From Polytrichum commune (lineage: Eukaryota > Streptophyta > Polytrichopsida > Polytrichales > Polytrichaceae), in NCBI GenBank assembly GCA_950295325.1, contig OX485804.1, positions 63,828,533 to 63,892,532 on the forward strand: DNA of 64,000 bases, given 5' to 3'. Below are positions 20,691 through 32,737 of the stretch, in pieces. Under the pieces are notes generated by a model, which was given only the letters and a program-made list of their open reading frames with translations, was not told the origin of the DNA and made no database searches. Positions within the stretch are counted from its first letter, which is position 1. Each line of letters opens with the position of its first letter. The translations under genes and the position numbers were made by a program.

Positions 20691-23159
20691 AATGTGTCAA
20701 TGGCAAAGACAGTATTAGTACAGCATGCAATGATGGCACAGGGCTGAGAGAATATGCTCTGTGAGAGATCACAATGTTATTCGAAAATAAGTCGGAAAAT
20801 AGTATACTTGGGTGAAACCGAACGACTTCATCTGCATATCCCTTATTGTTTTGTTGCTACGGCGGCACTCCAACGATGCAAAACCAAAACCGAGTCGAAA
20901 TTGGAGAGGAATCGTTTGGTTTATTGCACTCGGTAGGTATGGGCTCTAAGGAGAGTGAGAGAGAGGGCGAGGGAGAGGTTTGCGAGGAGAAAGCTGTCGG
21001 ACGAGGTGAAGGGGAAGCACATGGAGGTTGCCGCCAACTGAATTCGCAGTTCCAATTGAGGTGATTAGATCGACATCCACCACCACCTCAAGGTGAATGT
21101 CGCGTGATGCATTGAATCCTTCCTGTTTAGTTGTTTGTCAAGTCTTAGTGTGTCTGTGTTTTAGCTTTTCCTCCAAAGAAAGTTCGAAGCCTCTCGTTTC
21201 TAGGCCACAGGAGCCTCAATCTGACAGAACATAATTCTTAAGTTGCTTTCAAGCGGATGTGATGCATTAGGAGGCTAATGAAGGTGATCGTTCTCCCACA
21301 TACGATAAGCCAACCTGGGTCTCAACATATTGAGACAAGTTAGTTTGTGTCTCAAGATGGGCTCCATAGCCTCAACAAGATGCCGAAGGAGAGCACGGAA
21401 GAAAATTTCATCATAGCACTCAGCAGAATTTTTTATAGTTACGACAAACCTCTTCAGGAGTCAGGTACATTTGTTGTTCATCGTCCTGACTTTTTCTTAT
21501 TTTGGCGATAGATTGGAAGTGAAGCTCTGCTTTTAGGTATTTGCGAAGTGTTTGAATGCAAGCTTTTATCAAGACTGTAGATAGTGTATCACGAATAGGA
21601 GGCTATAATCCGAAAGCGAAGTTTGTGAGACAGATTCTTGTGATGCAGTCTCTGTCATCTTCCATTTTGTAATTCCCTGATTGGGCAAGAATCTCTCATA
21701 TGTTATGTACGCAATCGAGGGTTTCAAGGGAAATAGACATTCTGATTGACGACTCTAAACATGACAGAATTAAGGCACGAGGGGACAAAGATTATGTGGT
21801 TGAAAGGAAATGCTGATGGAATAGGTGCAGCTAATGTCCTCAAGTTAGCATTATGCAAACCTCTACTAAGTCTATCAGCATAGTGTGTGTGAATCAAGGG
21901 CGGACGTGATGCTTAGAGCCAAGTCATGCCCATTTGCACATCCATGTCTCAACTTAATGTATAAGATGAGGTATGTAATGGATGGCTTAGCTTATTAATG
22001 CACACCAATTATTATCCTCAACAATTGAAAAGACTTCTAATAGTGTTTGTTCAGACAACCAGTGAAATGATTTGGACAAAACCCATGATGTAGGAGGCAA
22101 CAAGTTGTTCAAGAGTAGATAACTCAAGCTGCAACAGTGGAGGATATCGATGATCTGTGTCTGATGGTTCAAATTTGAGCTTCATAGGTGATCGTTTGCA
22201 TACTTTTTAAAACTGGGAAATGGGCAGAGTCACAGACCACGAGTAAATGGAGAAAAAAAAATTATAGAACAAAAATAATTCACTTCATTCTATTGCTGTG
22301 GATGATTATTAATACATGTTGAAGCTGGGACTGAATGTTTATTGCTATCAAGAAGCTGACATTTGTTTGGCAGTAAGTAGTCATGACCTCACCTTACCAC
22401 GTAGTGAACTACCAGAAGTGCAGAGTATAATCATGACAACAGACACAAATCAATCCGCAAACATGTTCCATAGTACGTACGTAGGGTCAGTCGCTAATAA
22501 TATACTGCAATTGTGGCTGCCAGACAATTGCTGCAATGTGCATTGATGTGTTTTTTCTTGCTCATGGTATTTGTCCAATGTCTACTACTGATGTGTGCTG
22601 TGATGGATCATCGTGCCTTAAGATGATGTTATGGTCACCAACTATGTCCACGACTGGCTACGGTCGTATGTCACCAAAGTAAATATCTCACGGGCATCCA
22701 TTATGTATGTAATTATTATATACCTAGGTCAGGTACCCTTGTGTGCTTTCAAGTGTGAAGCTAGGTATATAGCCGACCAAGACTCGATCAGCAGCATGAT
22801 ATTTATCAAACATTCAATTTGTTGCCCCATTTAAATTAGGATTATTATTGTCAGGTTGATTCGTGTCTCTTGATATTCGCAAGGTTTGAAGGCTAGGTAG
22901 CAGGCACAGTTTCCCACCACCAACTGTGACTTGCTGGTCCCACTCAGGAGGCAGGGGGCAGGCTTAATCGTGGTGGTCGAAAGGTGTGCAAGGACTGCAG
23001 GCAGGTTTGCAAGTGCGTTCAACTCCCAGATAAGATGAACAGCACTTGCAGCAAGCAGGGACAATCCACTCTGCTGCCGAATACGAAAAAGTTCGTTAGT
23101 ACTACAAGGATCTTATCAATATTGACACGACCTCGTACAATGGGTACAGTACTTCTCTC
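20691..23159. other. Unassigned stretch with possible coding islands
   Basis: No family repeat is recognised. A GC-richer island at 20939-21060 could be a first exon on the + strand (ATG, glutamate/glycine-rich 40-residue start, then AG/GTGATT donor), but no partner exon was found. Cysteine-rich short frames at 22984-23202 look unconvincing. Confidence 0.2.
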
Positions 23160-23850
23160 GCAGCTCACTTGGGCGCAAAATTTTGCAGCAGGAGGATGGT
23201 GATTACCTATATATATAGAGAGAGAAAGTGACAGAAGTTAAACCAACACTAATATATAAGTAGCTGCTAATCATGGTCCGGAAATTGGCCTGGCTTCTCA
23301 TTGTTGATGTCAGGTTTTTGAGAAACTAAACTTTCATGATCAGCACAGTTCCCCAGTAAAGAGGTCATTTTTAATGTGTGTGCATGTGATAGTTTTGGAA
23401 AAATGTTGTGGCAGCTCACTTGGGCGCAAAAGTTTGCAGCAGGATAGAGATTACCTATATATGTATTGTGAAAGACGATAAACTGACACCATTTTAATAA
23501 GTAGGTGCTGATTAAGATCCAGAAATTGGCCCTGCTTCTCATTGTTAATGTCAGGTTTTTGAGAAACTAAACTTTCATGATCCAGCACTTTTTCCCAGTA
23601 TATAAAGAGGTAATTCTCGATGTGTGTGCACTTGATCATTTTGGAAAAAATCTGCAGCCGGATGACGGTGATTACCCATATATCGTGACAGAAGATAATT
23701 GTCACTGATTAAGTAGCTGCTAATGACCCAGAAATTTGGGTGTCTCGTTCTTGTCAAGATTTCAAGACACTTTCATGATCAGCACTGTTTCCCAGTAAAT
23801 AGGTTCTTGATGTGTGTGCATTCGGTAATTCTGGAAAACTCCTGCTGCTT
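23160..23850 (+). repeat. Three-copy tandem repeat, periods about 251 and 230 bp
   Basis: Units begin GCAGCTCACTTGGGCGCAAA (23160, 23411) or a shortened CTGCAGCCGGATGACGGTGA (about 23650). All continue with GATTACCYATATAT, GACAGAAG, AAGTAGCTGCTAAT, AGAAATTGG, GTCAGGTTTTTGAGAAACTA, TTTCATGATCAGCAC, CCCAGTA and GATGTGTGTGCA. The style (200-300 bp units, moderate divergence) is the same as the intron arrays of the two genes, but no flanking exons were identified. Confidence 0.85.
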
Positions 23851-24483
23851 GGGAAGAATTAAGCTGTTTGTATAAGGTAGATATATGGAAAACGGTGAAA
23901 ATGAGCCGATTCAGCTAGAACGAGTTGTTTTGTAGTTTTATTCCTTCTAAATAATGAATTACATCTTCCCAAAGAGGTAAGTAAGTCAAACCTCCTACTT
24001 GTACACTAGAGTCTTCCTAATTTGAGCATCAAAATATCCTATATTGCATATGAACACACACAAAACGGTTAACTCAATGGCACCCAGGAGAGATTGCAAG
24101 TGGTGTTGAAACAACACCTATATGACCAATCATTGTATCCCACCTAGCATTGCACTCTTTTCGAGCCACCACTTTACAACTAGCCATTTTGGGTCCACAC
24201 AAGAATCATTCTTCCCCTAGTTCAGTGCACCAATAGTGGTCATTCATCGTTTTAGGTTTGTCTATCCCAAAACACATGCAATGTAAGGTAGTTAGCTTGA
24301 CATGATTCACTTCAAAAGTAAGAATACTTAAACTATGCTTGAGAAAAAAGAAAATTTGAACAGTTCTTGTACGAATCAACTGTCACCAAGGTACATGAAC
24401 CCACCCATCCTCGAGTAACTTGCATTGAATGCTTCATGTTTGCCACCTACATCATTGATTTTTTAATAGTGTGGACCACACTA

Positions 24484-24698
24484 CACTAAACATGATATTA
24501 GTGTCACTTACTATTTGCAATAACACAATGCTATACCTATTAACTGTATATCTCATATTTTACCAACAAATATCAAATTGGTTGTATGGCCATTATAGAA
24601 CATCAACAACTTTACTTGGTAAAAAATTACACCAAATATAGAAAGACATAACACCATGTAACTCCAATAGTACGTGACACTAAATATCATATTTAGTG
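24484..24698. mobile_element. Family D inverted-repeat element (215 bp, TA-flanked)
   Basis: The ends CACTAAACATGATATTAGTG and its counterpart CACTAAATATCATATTTAGTG are flanked by TA on both sides. Sub-terminal CACTTACTATTTG pairs imperfectly with the right side. The interior has ATCTCATATTTTACCAA and CATTATAGAACAT. It is nearly collinear with the copy at 40546, which supports real element boundaries. Confidence 0.75.
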
Positions 24699-25079
24699 TA
24701 GTTTTGAGCATCCACATTTTGAAATTGTTGTGGACCACAACATTTGTATACAACAAATGGTGTCATGTACTAGTGTGCACCACATGAGGCATTATGGTGT
24801 TTAAAATACATTGTAGTGTGAAGTCGATCTATGTAGAGAATCTTGTGTGTCATGTGACATCACCATTGTCATCGGATATGCATGGCACCAAACCACTTAA
24901 CATGAGATACGTGTGTTCAAAATAAGATATATTATGAGGTCAATCAATGTAAATATCTTGTCCACATGCCACGTGGCACCATAATTGTTATCGGTGGGCA
25001 TTGCATCATGCCACTTGTCATGGTCACACCTTCATTACTATGTAAATCACACCAAGCCAAGTGACACATCATACCACTT

Positions 25080-25297
25080 CACCATTTATGGTGTTTAGTG
25101 TCACTTACTATTTGAAATTACGCAATTCTATAACTTCTTGTTAATGAAATCATTTTTATTAACAAAGGCTAATTAGGTTGTTTGGACATTGCAGAACATA
25201 CATGACATGACTTAGTAAAACTATAGTACATTCTCTAAGAAAAGTCACAGCATTGAGTAGTTCCAAATAGTAAATGACACTAAATACCATAAATGGT
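25080..25297. mobile_element. Family D inverted-repeat element, variant ends
   Basis: CACCATTTATGGTGTTTAGTG at the left pairs with CACTAAATACCATAAATGGTG at the right. The next-inner CACTTACTATTTG / CAAATAGTAAATG also pair, and the interior matches the other D copies (GGTTGTTTGGACATT). The terminal palindrome is a different one (ACCATTTATGGT). Confidence 0.7.
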
Positions 25298-25454
25298 GTT
25301 GTGGAGTTGTTGAAATGGGCACTACGCCACTCTACATAACCTAGAAATAAAACCAAAGTTGAACACTATATTTGGGGCCAAAGAATAAATGTACTAGCTT
25401 TGTCTGTAAATAAAACCTCCAATATCCTTAGGTTCCGTGGATCTCCCATAATTA

Positions 25455-25695
25455 TAAATGGATAACCAACGTCGGGCAATCCGATGTGAATTTGAGCCCG
25501 TTGGCCCTACCCTGCCCAAGAATCCTCTTGGTGCAGGGTGGGGTTTACTGCCTACTTTGCGGTGGGCAGTCTCTGGGCTTCCTACCTACTTAGGTAGTTT
25601 TTCCCATCAAGTAGAGAGAAGATTTCACAACGGGAATTGAACCGCCAACCACTCCATTCAGAACTGGGTACCTCTCCACTATCACCTGGTAGTTT
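25455..25695 (-). mobile_element. SINE-like sequence with tRNA-type promoter boxes
   Basis: Read on the - strand, ACCAGGTGATAGTGGAGAGG resembles a pol III A box. About 35 bases later GGTTCAATTCCC resembles a B box. The body continues for about 180 bases. Related phrases CCGTGGATCTCCCATAATTA and CCGTGGATCACCCACTCATA flank it at 25435 and 25705, compatible with a degenerate target duplication or an older tandem repeat. Confidence 0.35.
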
Positions 25696-26499
25696 AGAGT
25701 CATCTTGGACCGTGGATCACCCACTCATATTGATAACCGCAGCTTGATGGGGGACGATAACTACTCTAGATATATAGAACAGATGGTGATGCTGAGGACT
25801 TATATGTTGGTTTACAACATTGGATATTTGATGTTGTCCACTCCATTTATTATCCAAACTATTTGAAATAAAAGAAGTGGCTCTAAACAATGTATCCCTC
25901 CATCCACCAATTTTTATTATGTAGTGTGATCTTTCGATTAGGGTTCCCAAACATTAGTGGGACTTATAAAGTCACAAAATTTTGAAGCTACTAAAAACAG
26001 TGTATCTTAAATAATGATAGAACACTAATTTACATACTGTTTTTTTAAATGTATTAGAATGTAAAATAATGTCCTTTAACTTAAGATAATGACAATTGCA
26101 CGTCAATTTATAGAGGAAGGATGTATACCCCAACCTCTGTAATGTCACCGTCCGTAATGTCACTCCCTCTCTGTTATCACAAATCCTAGGGAACAAATGT
26201 GCTCAATTCAAATCTCCCTCCTTGTTGTCACATTTACCTCCCATATATCACATTTTGACATTAGAATAATCTACCAAAGAATTCAAATCCATACTCGAAC
26301 GCATCACATTGTCATCATTGTCATTATTGCAATGTTGACTTTGTGCAATTCCATAATGTCACATGCTACACTAGTTCTCTATTATCAAGCATCCATGTTA
26401 ACACTACATACCTCCTTAATATCACGTGCACTTTGGTTGCCACAAGCATGATGTTAGGGAGGTTAGGGTATATTTTGAAGCTCACTACGCCTAAGGTAG

Positions 26500-26690
26500 A
26501 TGTGCCTAATATGGTTGCTTATCTTAATCAAACACCTATATTTGAGTGGTATGTGGGTAGGTGTGGTCCAAGAATAGATACTAGAAAGACAAGTGTTTAA
26601 AGAAGATTGGACCTCGTGTTCAAAAGATGATTGCTATTCTAGGTTCAATAGTTAAGATAATTGGGAGGGACCTATATGAGCACTTAGTGA
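26500..26690 (+). mobile_element. Fragment of family C
   Basis: TTATCTTAATCAAACACCTA, TATTTGAGTGGTATGTGGGT, GATTGGACC and GGGAGGGACCTAT match phrases of the other C copies (20322, 33095, 49447). The outer ends are missing or diverged. Confidence 0.5.
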
Positions 26691-26761
26691 GCATGAGAAC
26701 CTTTACTTTGAATATGAATAAGATATTCAAATGAGCTTTGAAATTATGTGGAAATTGGCAT

Positions 26762-26945
26762 TATTAGGATTTGGGGCTAGAACACACTGCCCATTTGATA
26801 TGGGCGGTCAATAAGACATGGTCCCATTTACATGTGTCGGGTCCAATCTATAACAATTGTAGATTGGACCCGACACATGCAAGTGGGTCATGTCTTAATG
26901 ACCACCCGTGTCAAGTGGGAAGTTGGTTCTAGGCCCCACAATCCC
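26762..26945. repeat. Foldback element with arms of about 80 bases
   Basis: The two halves are reverse complements around a 9-base loop (26851-26859). The inner 20 bases on each side (26831-26850 and 26860-26879) pair perfectly. Pairing continues with scattered mismatches out to GGGGCTAG (left) and CTAGGCCCC (right). No coding frame. It could be a foldback MITE; the RNA would form a long hairpin. Confidence 0.85.
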
Positions 26946-26949
26946 AGTA

Positions 26950-27065
26950 GTGTGGCTACAGCCTCGATTTGGATTTGCTAACCATCTCGTACTAATATTG
27001 TTTTCTATATCCTAGGAGAAGTGGGATAGTTGGAAATTGTAAGCATTTAAGACCCATCTACCTTC
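26950..27065 (-). repeat. Dispersed repeat family K, inverted copy
   Basis: Its reverse complement shares AGGTAGATGGGTCTT, CTCCTAGGATAT, GATGGTTAGCAAATCC and GAGGCTGTAGCC with segments at 28409-28600 and 34222-34415, which lie in direct orientation. Confidence 0.6.
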
Positions 27066-27201
27066 TTCACTCAATAAATGATGACCTAAAAATGCATGTA
27101 TGTTGCAATACAAATACACAATAAAATAAGAATTAGTGGGGATATCTCGTACTCTCTTTCCTTTTTTTCTTTTTCTTTTTTTAAAGACAGAATAGCTCAA
27201 T

Positions 27202-27763
27202 GCTAAGGGCCACTCATGCACGAGCCAAGGTCATGACCATGTAATTGTGAGGGCCCTTGACACTCATCCAAAGGCCGTACGAGTTGTCTAAGGCCCTTGA
27301 TTTTGTCATGGTACGTCCCGGGACAGCGCCCCACTCAAATGGCCATAACTCCTAGCTCACACCTCCGATTGAGGTGTTCTTGAGCATTCTAGAATCACCA
27401 CGCCATGAGCTACGCATAGCTCATGGCCTTACCCTTGTGCCTCCTAGTCTCCGTGGGTGGGAGGCGTTCCCAACGCCCGGGGCCCTCACCCACACTAGGA
27501 TCACTTGGGCCCTCTCACCAACGGCGCCACAAGTCCCGGGTGTCACTCCGGGGTCCCCCTTGTGCCCATGGTGTTTCGGGCACTCCTCATGGAGAGGTGC
27601 GCGACACATGTAGACTTTTCATTCATGACAATTTCTTTGGGCCCGTAGGCCTTCACCTTCTAGTGTGAACTAACTTGAACGGTCTCAGCCTTTTCGACCA
27701 ACAAGAGATCTTAGAATGCAATGGTCGCAACCTTCATTCTTGTATGTGAAGTGGCCCTAAGCA
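27202..27763. mobile_element. Family B inverted-repeat element (about 560 bp)
   Basis: It begins TGCTAAGGGCCACTCATGCA and ends TATGTGAAGTGGCCCTAAGCA, which are inverted. The interior holds GGCCCTTGA, CGGCCTTT-like and CTACTTTTCATTC-type phrases shared with the copies at 45150, 51070 and 60995. A GC-rich insert (27420-27600) is not in the other copies; its overlapping frames on both strands are compositional artefacts. Confidence 0.65.
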
Positions 27764-28405
27764 TGCATCCAGTCACACTAAATATAAAAACCTTTGTAGA
27801 TAATCTGGAAATTATTAGCTACACCTCCACAAGTGACATTGGTTTGAAGACTTTTGCAAGGACATCACACCTTATCACTTTTGATATGCATGAAAACAAA
27901 CTTAAACAATAGTGGTCAATGACTAGACAACCATAACATTATCTAGCTATGATTGTAGGCTAGGTGGGACCGGGAATAAGTAAAATATTATTCAAAACTA
28001 TACCATGCTTATTCTCTCTTATTAGCATATTCAACTTGATAAATTCAGGTGAAGCATTGTAATTGATATTATCAAAATGGAACTACTGCTAGCAAGTAAT
28101 AATGTCATGACAACCACTTTATTATTATTATTATTATTATAAGGAAGAATGACATTATGATGAACACAACCTACGAGCAACCCAGGTTGGAGGTTACAAT
28201 ATTAACATTATAGGCATCGATCATTCCACCTAGAACTATCGATGCTAGCCTTAGCTAACTCCAAGTAGACACTTATTGTTTTTTTCTTGCTGCATCAGTG
28301 GCCCCGAATCAATGCGTCCGTAGCAATAGTACTGGGGCAATCTATGACGATTCCCTGTGCATTGCTTGAGCAATGCCAACAATCCTTTGACCACATCTTA
28401 TAAGT
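27764..28405. other. Gene-free stretch with a (TTA)n run
   Basis: No coding sequence is seen. A (TTA)n microsatellite lies at 28121-28140. The rest is unique AT-rich sequence. Confidence 0.5.
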
Positions 28406-28408
28406 ATT

Positions 28409-28600
28409 AAGGTAGATGGGTCTTGAATGGTTACTTATTCCGACTAGCCCACTCCTCCTAGGATATGAAACACGCGGTTAGTACAAGGTGGTTTACAAAT
28501 TCAAGTCGAGGCCGTAGCCACTTTCTTCACAATTTTCAGAGCTCATATGAATATCTTATCTATTTTCAAGGTGAAATCCACGTGTTCATTATCGTGTATA
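28409..28600 (+). repeat. Dispersed repeat family K, direct copy
   Basis: It matches 34222-34415 through GTAGATGG.TCTT, TGGTTACTT, CCTAGGATA.GAAACACG, GAGGCCGTAGCCACTTTC, AGCTCATATGA and CTCATTAT/TTCATTAT. No open frame is conserved between the copies. Confidence 0.65.
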
Positions 28601-29154
28601 GGGATCATGTGGTCATCCCATTGGACTGGATGTTATTGGTCTCAAAGTATTCATAGAAAAGTCAGAGAAAGTGGTCAAAGTCATTGTCATGTCCATGTGA
28701 CTTTTGGCATAATTGGGCAACCTCACTTTTGAGTTCTTCAGTTAGGGGGCATCCAGTGAGGTCGACTATGTCATTACATGCATAGAATTAGTGATGAAAT
28801 CAATTTACACTATTAGTTACATAACATAATTTGAATTTGAGAATAATGTTTTGAATGCACACATTTGAAGATAGGTCCTACAGTGGGGAGCAACTTTTGA
28901 GTTCATTTGAGGAGCTTAAGTGAGCTCAAAGATGATTCCCAGCGCGAGGAACCGCTTTTGAGGAGCTCTTGTGAGCTCAAAAATGGTTCATGTGGTAGGG
29001 ATCAATATTGTGGCCCACACTAGCTAGTAGGAGAATTTAGTACACCACATTAGGTTTGGCCCCTTATTTTGTGGCCTCCTTCACATCTCACTTTAAGCAT
29101 GGCTACTTTGAATGGATCAATACATCCGTTAGCAACCTCAATGTGTGCATGTGC

Positions 29155-29330
29155 AATGAGTGAGCTTTGGTGGCTAGGCCAACACTTTGGGAGTGGTAAA
29201 GTCCCGAGTTTGAAACCCTTCGCTAGCGCCCTCAGCATAGTCATGAAGGCCTACGTAGGCCCCATACCCATGCAGTGAGACGCCTAGATGGAAGCCTACT
29301 AATTGGTGGGTTTTGTTTTAGTTGAGTAAT
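29155..29330 (+). mobile_element. SINE-like sequence with weak tRNA-type boxes
   Basis: TGAGCTTTGGTGGCTAGGCC resembles an A box. GAGTTTGAAACCC, 40 bases on, resembles a B box (8 of 11 consensus positions). About 110 bases later it ends in a T-rich stretch. No flanking duplication was found, so this could be chance. Confidence 0.3.
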
Positions 29331-30225
29331 CCTAATGATTGCAATTACTCTAATTATATCCATTCTTTCCTAAGTTGATGTTGCATTATGTGTGGGAGCT
29401 AAAGGGGGGTGACTTAGAAAATTTTAGTTGGAATGGTGTGTCCAAAGATATAGTGTAGTTTATTAATTGTACCTAAAATTATAAAATGTTTCAGAGGTAA
29501 TATGTGATGGATAAAATATACCATATTGGATTATAGCTAATATAAGGTCCTACATAACATATCCAATTTAGATAAGATACCCCATGTGGGATAAATTATC
29601 TTCATGTTGATCACGGACCATCATTAAGATGTGTGTTGTTTGTGCCATTGAGTGTGTAATGGTAACATTTGTGAAATCTAAGTTATTGAAGTTTAGAATT
29701 TTGGGTCGTCAATACAAAAGCAATTACCATTTGAAACTCAATGTTTCATGGTGTCATTCCTTGATAACTTAATGTTAGATTTTGACATAAGTAACTTTTA
29801 AAGTGAAAATTCATTTCCATTATGACATTTAGCTTGATACATTGGGATACTTGAGATGATAATTTTACATTTTAGTATGCAAGGGCAAGATATTATTGAG
29901 CATACTAATGCCAAGTATCATTTGTGTAAACTTTAGTCAACTTGTAGTGCATTGTGTTACATAGGGATACATCTCATAACACTATTGAACATTCTCATGC
30001 CAAGAAATTAGCAAACGCACTTGAACGCCAAGTGTCATGAAGTGACACTAATGGGGAAGTTGTTGATCATTAATGTAACCTAGCATATGCCTTAAATAGG
30101 GTAAGTGGCATTATTACACATGTGACACTAAATACCATAATTAAAACACTTCTAAAGTGGTTGATTTGCCAATAATTTGATAGTGTTAAATGGTCATTTA
30201 GATCCCCTTGAATATGTTGACTATT
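29331..30225. other. Gene-free AT-rich stretch
   Basis: I see no gene. Short D-family phrases (GTGACACTAAATACCATAAT near 30120) suggest an eroded D element. Otherwise nothing is recognised. Confidence 0.45.
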
Positions 30226-30385
30226 GAGTCTAGATCATGTTTGTAGCATGAAGTCCTATAGCTTTCAAACACATGTCTTTTTGGTACATATTCTAGGAAT
30301 TACACACCTAACCACATACCACGCAAATATAGGTGTCCAAGATAGATTGGTCAGCGAATTAGGCACATCTACCTTAAATAGTAGT
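30225..30385 (-). mobile_element. Fragment of family C, inverted
   Basis: Phrases in reverse complement order (TAGGTGTCCAA, AACCACATACCAC, ACATGTCTTTTT, TATTGAGTCTAGA) match other C copies. Part of the same text occurs at 34425-34615. Confidence 0.5.
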
Positions 30386-30453
30386 TAGATTTTGATTTGT
30401 AAATGAATATACCAATGAATTAATGACATGTCTTTATGTAAATGTACTAACTA

Positions 30454-30812
30454 CACTAAATAGTCCTATTATTGTGGGCCACATTAATTATCTAGAGCCC
30501 ATGCTAATTTTCATAATGAGAATCAACGTGTGCCACCTTACTTTTCAACCCACACTAAATTTCTAGTAGAAAATTAGTGTGGGCCACCATAATTGTTTTT
30601 CTAGAAAATTAGAATGGGACATTCTTTTATTTTGCGTTACTTCTGTCCTATAACTAATATTCAGTGTGTTGGTTGGAAGTCTTCACAAAGACTTGGGGGA
30701 AACCCAGGGTCTTGGACCCACGTGAATCCCAACTTGACTAGAAAATTAGTCTGGCCCACACTAATTGTTTTGCACGCTAAGTTTTCACCCATACTAATAG
30801 GACTATTTAGTG
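30454..30812. mobile_element. Family D-like element (359 bp) inserted in repeat family J
   Basis: The ends CACTAAATAGTCCTATTATT and AGTAT..., read as ACTAATAGGACTATTTAGTG, are inverted and flanked by TA. The host sequence on either side (AATGTACTAACTA and GCTAGGAATG) is found joined in a related repeat copy at 34763-34800 (AATGTACTAACTAACTATAT, then AGGAATG), an approximate empty site. The interior contains a second smaller palindrome around TTTCTAGTAGAAA. Confidence 0.7.
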
Positions 30813-30814
30813 TA

Positions 30815-31640
30815 GCTAGGAATGTCAAATTTCATTCAGGCAGTCGAACACAAGGTAATATTGGTTGTAAGTTCTAACTGTATTCACCATCATCAACATT
30901 GATTTTATGTCACTCCTTGTGACCTTTGAAGAGTGAAGGCATTTGTTAACCAGATCTCTCAGTGGTCCCCAAAGAGAGAGAGTTTTTAGGGTTTGGGTCA
31001 CTCTGGACACACCTTGAGAAGGTTGCAGATTAAAATATGAAGAGGTCATGAATGTTAGGCCAGGAAAGGAGCTCTTTGGAATTCGATCGCCTCGAATCGA
31101 GAACTTAGGTTCCATGCCATGGTTTTGAGATAGGTGAAACTAAGTCAGATTCGATTGAGAACGTAGTTGTTTGAGAGGACTCCTTGTGATGTATATTCAC
31201 AACGCATGTATGTATACTCTGCAGTGGCAGACATGCAATAAATCAGAGGATCTTCAAGTCAGTAAGTGTTTGTGTGTATAATCTTGACTGAACTATATAT
31301 ACCTTCGATCCATGTTCACATCTCATTCTCGATAGTTACCACACCTCTTCCAACCTTTTGGAATGAGAAGTGGTTATTGCTTCAAAGACAAATTCTTGAG
31401 CAGAAAACCAGTTGACAATCCTTTGACCACATCTAGTAAGTAATTGTACACATATAACAACGTCCTCATACATAGAAGTCTTTATGCAAATGTACCAACC
31501 TCCACGAATGTCAAGTATAAACCAGGCTCTCGATGAACACCATGTTGATCTGGTTCTGAGTATATTCACCATCAACAGCATGATTTTTTTCTCACTTCTT
31601 GTGAACTTTGAAGGCTGTTTGAAGTGCTCACTACATTGCA
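30815..31640 (+). repeat. Repeat family J, two copies
   Basis: GTATATTCACCATCA, a GCAT/ACATTGATTTT phrase, CTCACTTCTTGTGA, CTTTGAAG and GCTCA-type phrases occur at 30860-30960 and again at 31470-31640. Similar copies lie at 34740 and 35095. Frames through them are not conserved. The 31120-31400 stretch between them is unassigned. Confidence 0.6.
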
Positions 31641-32281
31641 AATTGACTGATGCAGAAATTATGGGAATTATCTACCGGACGTCCTAGCTAATAGACTAAC
31701 TTTCACATACACATACAGAGCTAGGGAATCGTGTTGGATATGGAAACTCGTCCAATGTGAAGGTGAAAGACGCAGTGAATTATATTATATTCTGTAAATG
31801 GTTATTTGTAGATTATTCAACTCCGAAAATAGAATCATCAAAGACTCTAAATTAACATGTTGAAGTCAAATTGGAACAAATCGGCCCTCAATCTTGTAGG
31901 GGACTCTTTTATTTTATCACCACCCCTTATTCACAGTGGATGAGTTTACACAGATGCCACAAATTCCAAGCCCCTCCCCCCCCAAAAAAACACACACACA
32001 CACTCATAGAGGTATCTTACACAAGGCAGCTTGATAATCTCAATGTTGCCAGTTCGGTAATGCTCCATTGAAAAATCAGCAATCAATTAGCCACTTCTTG
32101 CGCTCTTCAATACCTTCAATAATACGCGCTAGCTGTACTGTACAATCCACACTGACTCATGGAAACCCCCAGTAACACATCCACCATATCCTAGAATAAC
32201 ACTTCCACTTTTATTCTCTAAATTGTCAAGGAGGCCTATCTATTAACTCAGGCATTGAAACCTAGTATACATGCCCTACAC

Positions 32282-32706
32282 TAAGGTAGAAATACCATAA
32301 CCCGTGAAAATAAGTTAATTCGCATTGAAGATCTGGTCTGACAATCATGAGATAATTTTTCAAGATAGACGAGAAGGAATCATGAAGAATGCAAGTTGTT
32401 TCATATTATTCTGCCCTATACAAAGAATGCTACAATTTTTCAAAGTGGAAAGTTGTCCAAACCCCTACTCGTTCACTAGATTTTCCCTACACCAAACACG
32501 ATAATCCGCATTTCCATACAGAACATCGCCTAAATCGGTTACCTCATGAGTACATTAGCACTTGACTCTCATTGGCTACACTAAGTGTACACGCATTGAA
32601 GTTGCCACCGAGCCATGATCAGTTTTAGAAATGGCACTTCACCATTATGACAGTAGTCTAGTGCACAGCTAGAGGGTGGTGAACGGGTTATGGTATTTCT
32701 ATCTTA
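32282..32706. mobile_element. Family G inverted-repeat element (425 bp)
   Basis: The ends TAAGGTAGAAATACCATAAC and GTTATGGTATTTCTATCTTA are inverted repeats of more than 20 bases. A second, highly similar copy lies 30 kb away at 62709-63173. No transposase and no long open frame, so it is a non-autonomous DNA element by structure. Confidence 0.82.
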
Positions 32707-32737
32707 CTCAAGGCCATGTGAAGGTGAATGTGATTTA

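Noticed and set aside
24482-24700. CACTA superfamily assignment for family D
   Set aside because: The ends begin CACTA by chance of sequence, but the flanks show TA rather than a 3-bp duplication, and no En/Spm-type sub-terminal repeats are seen.
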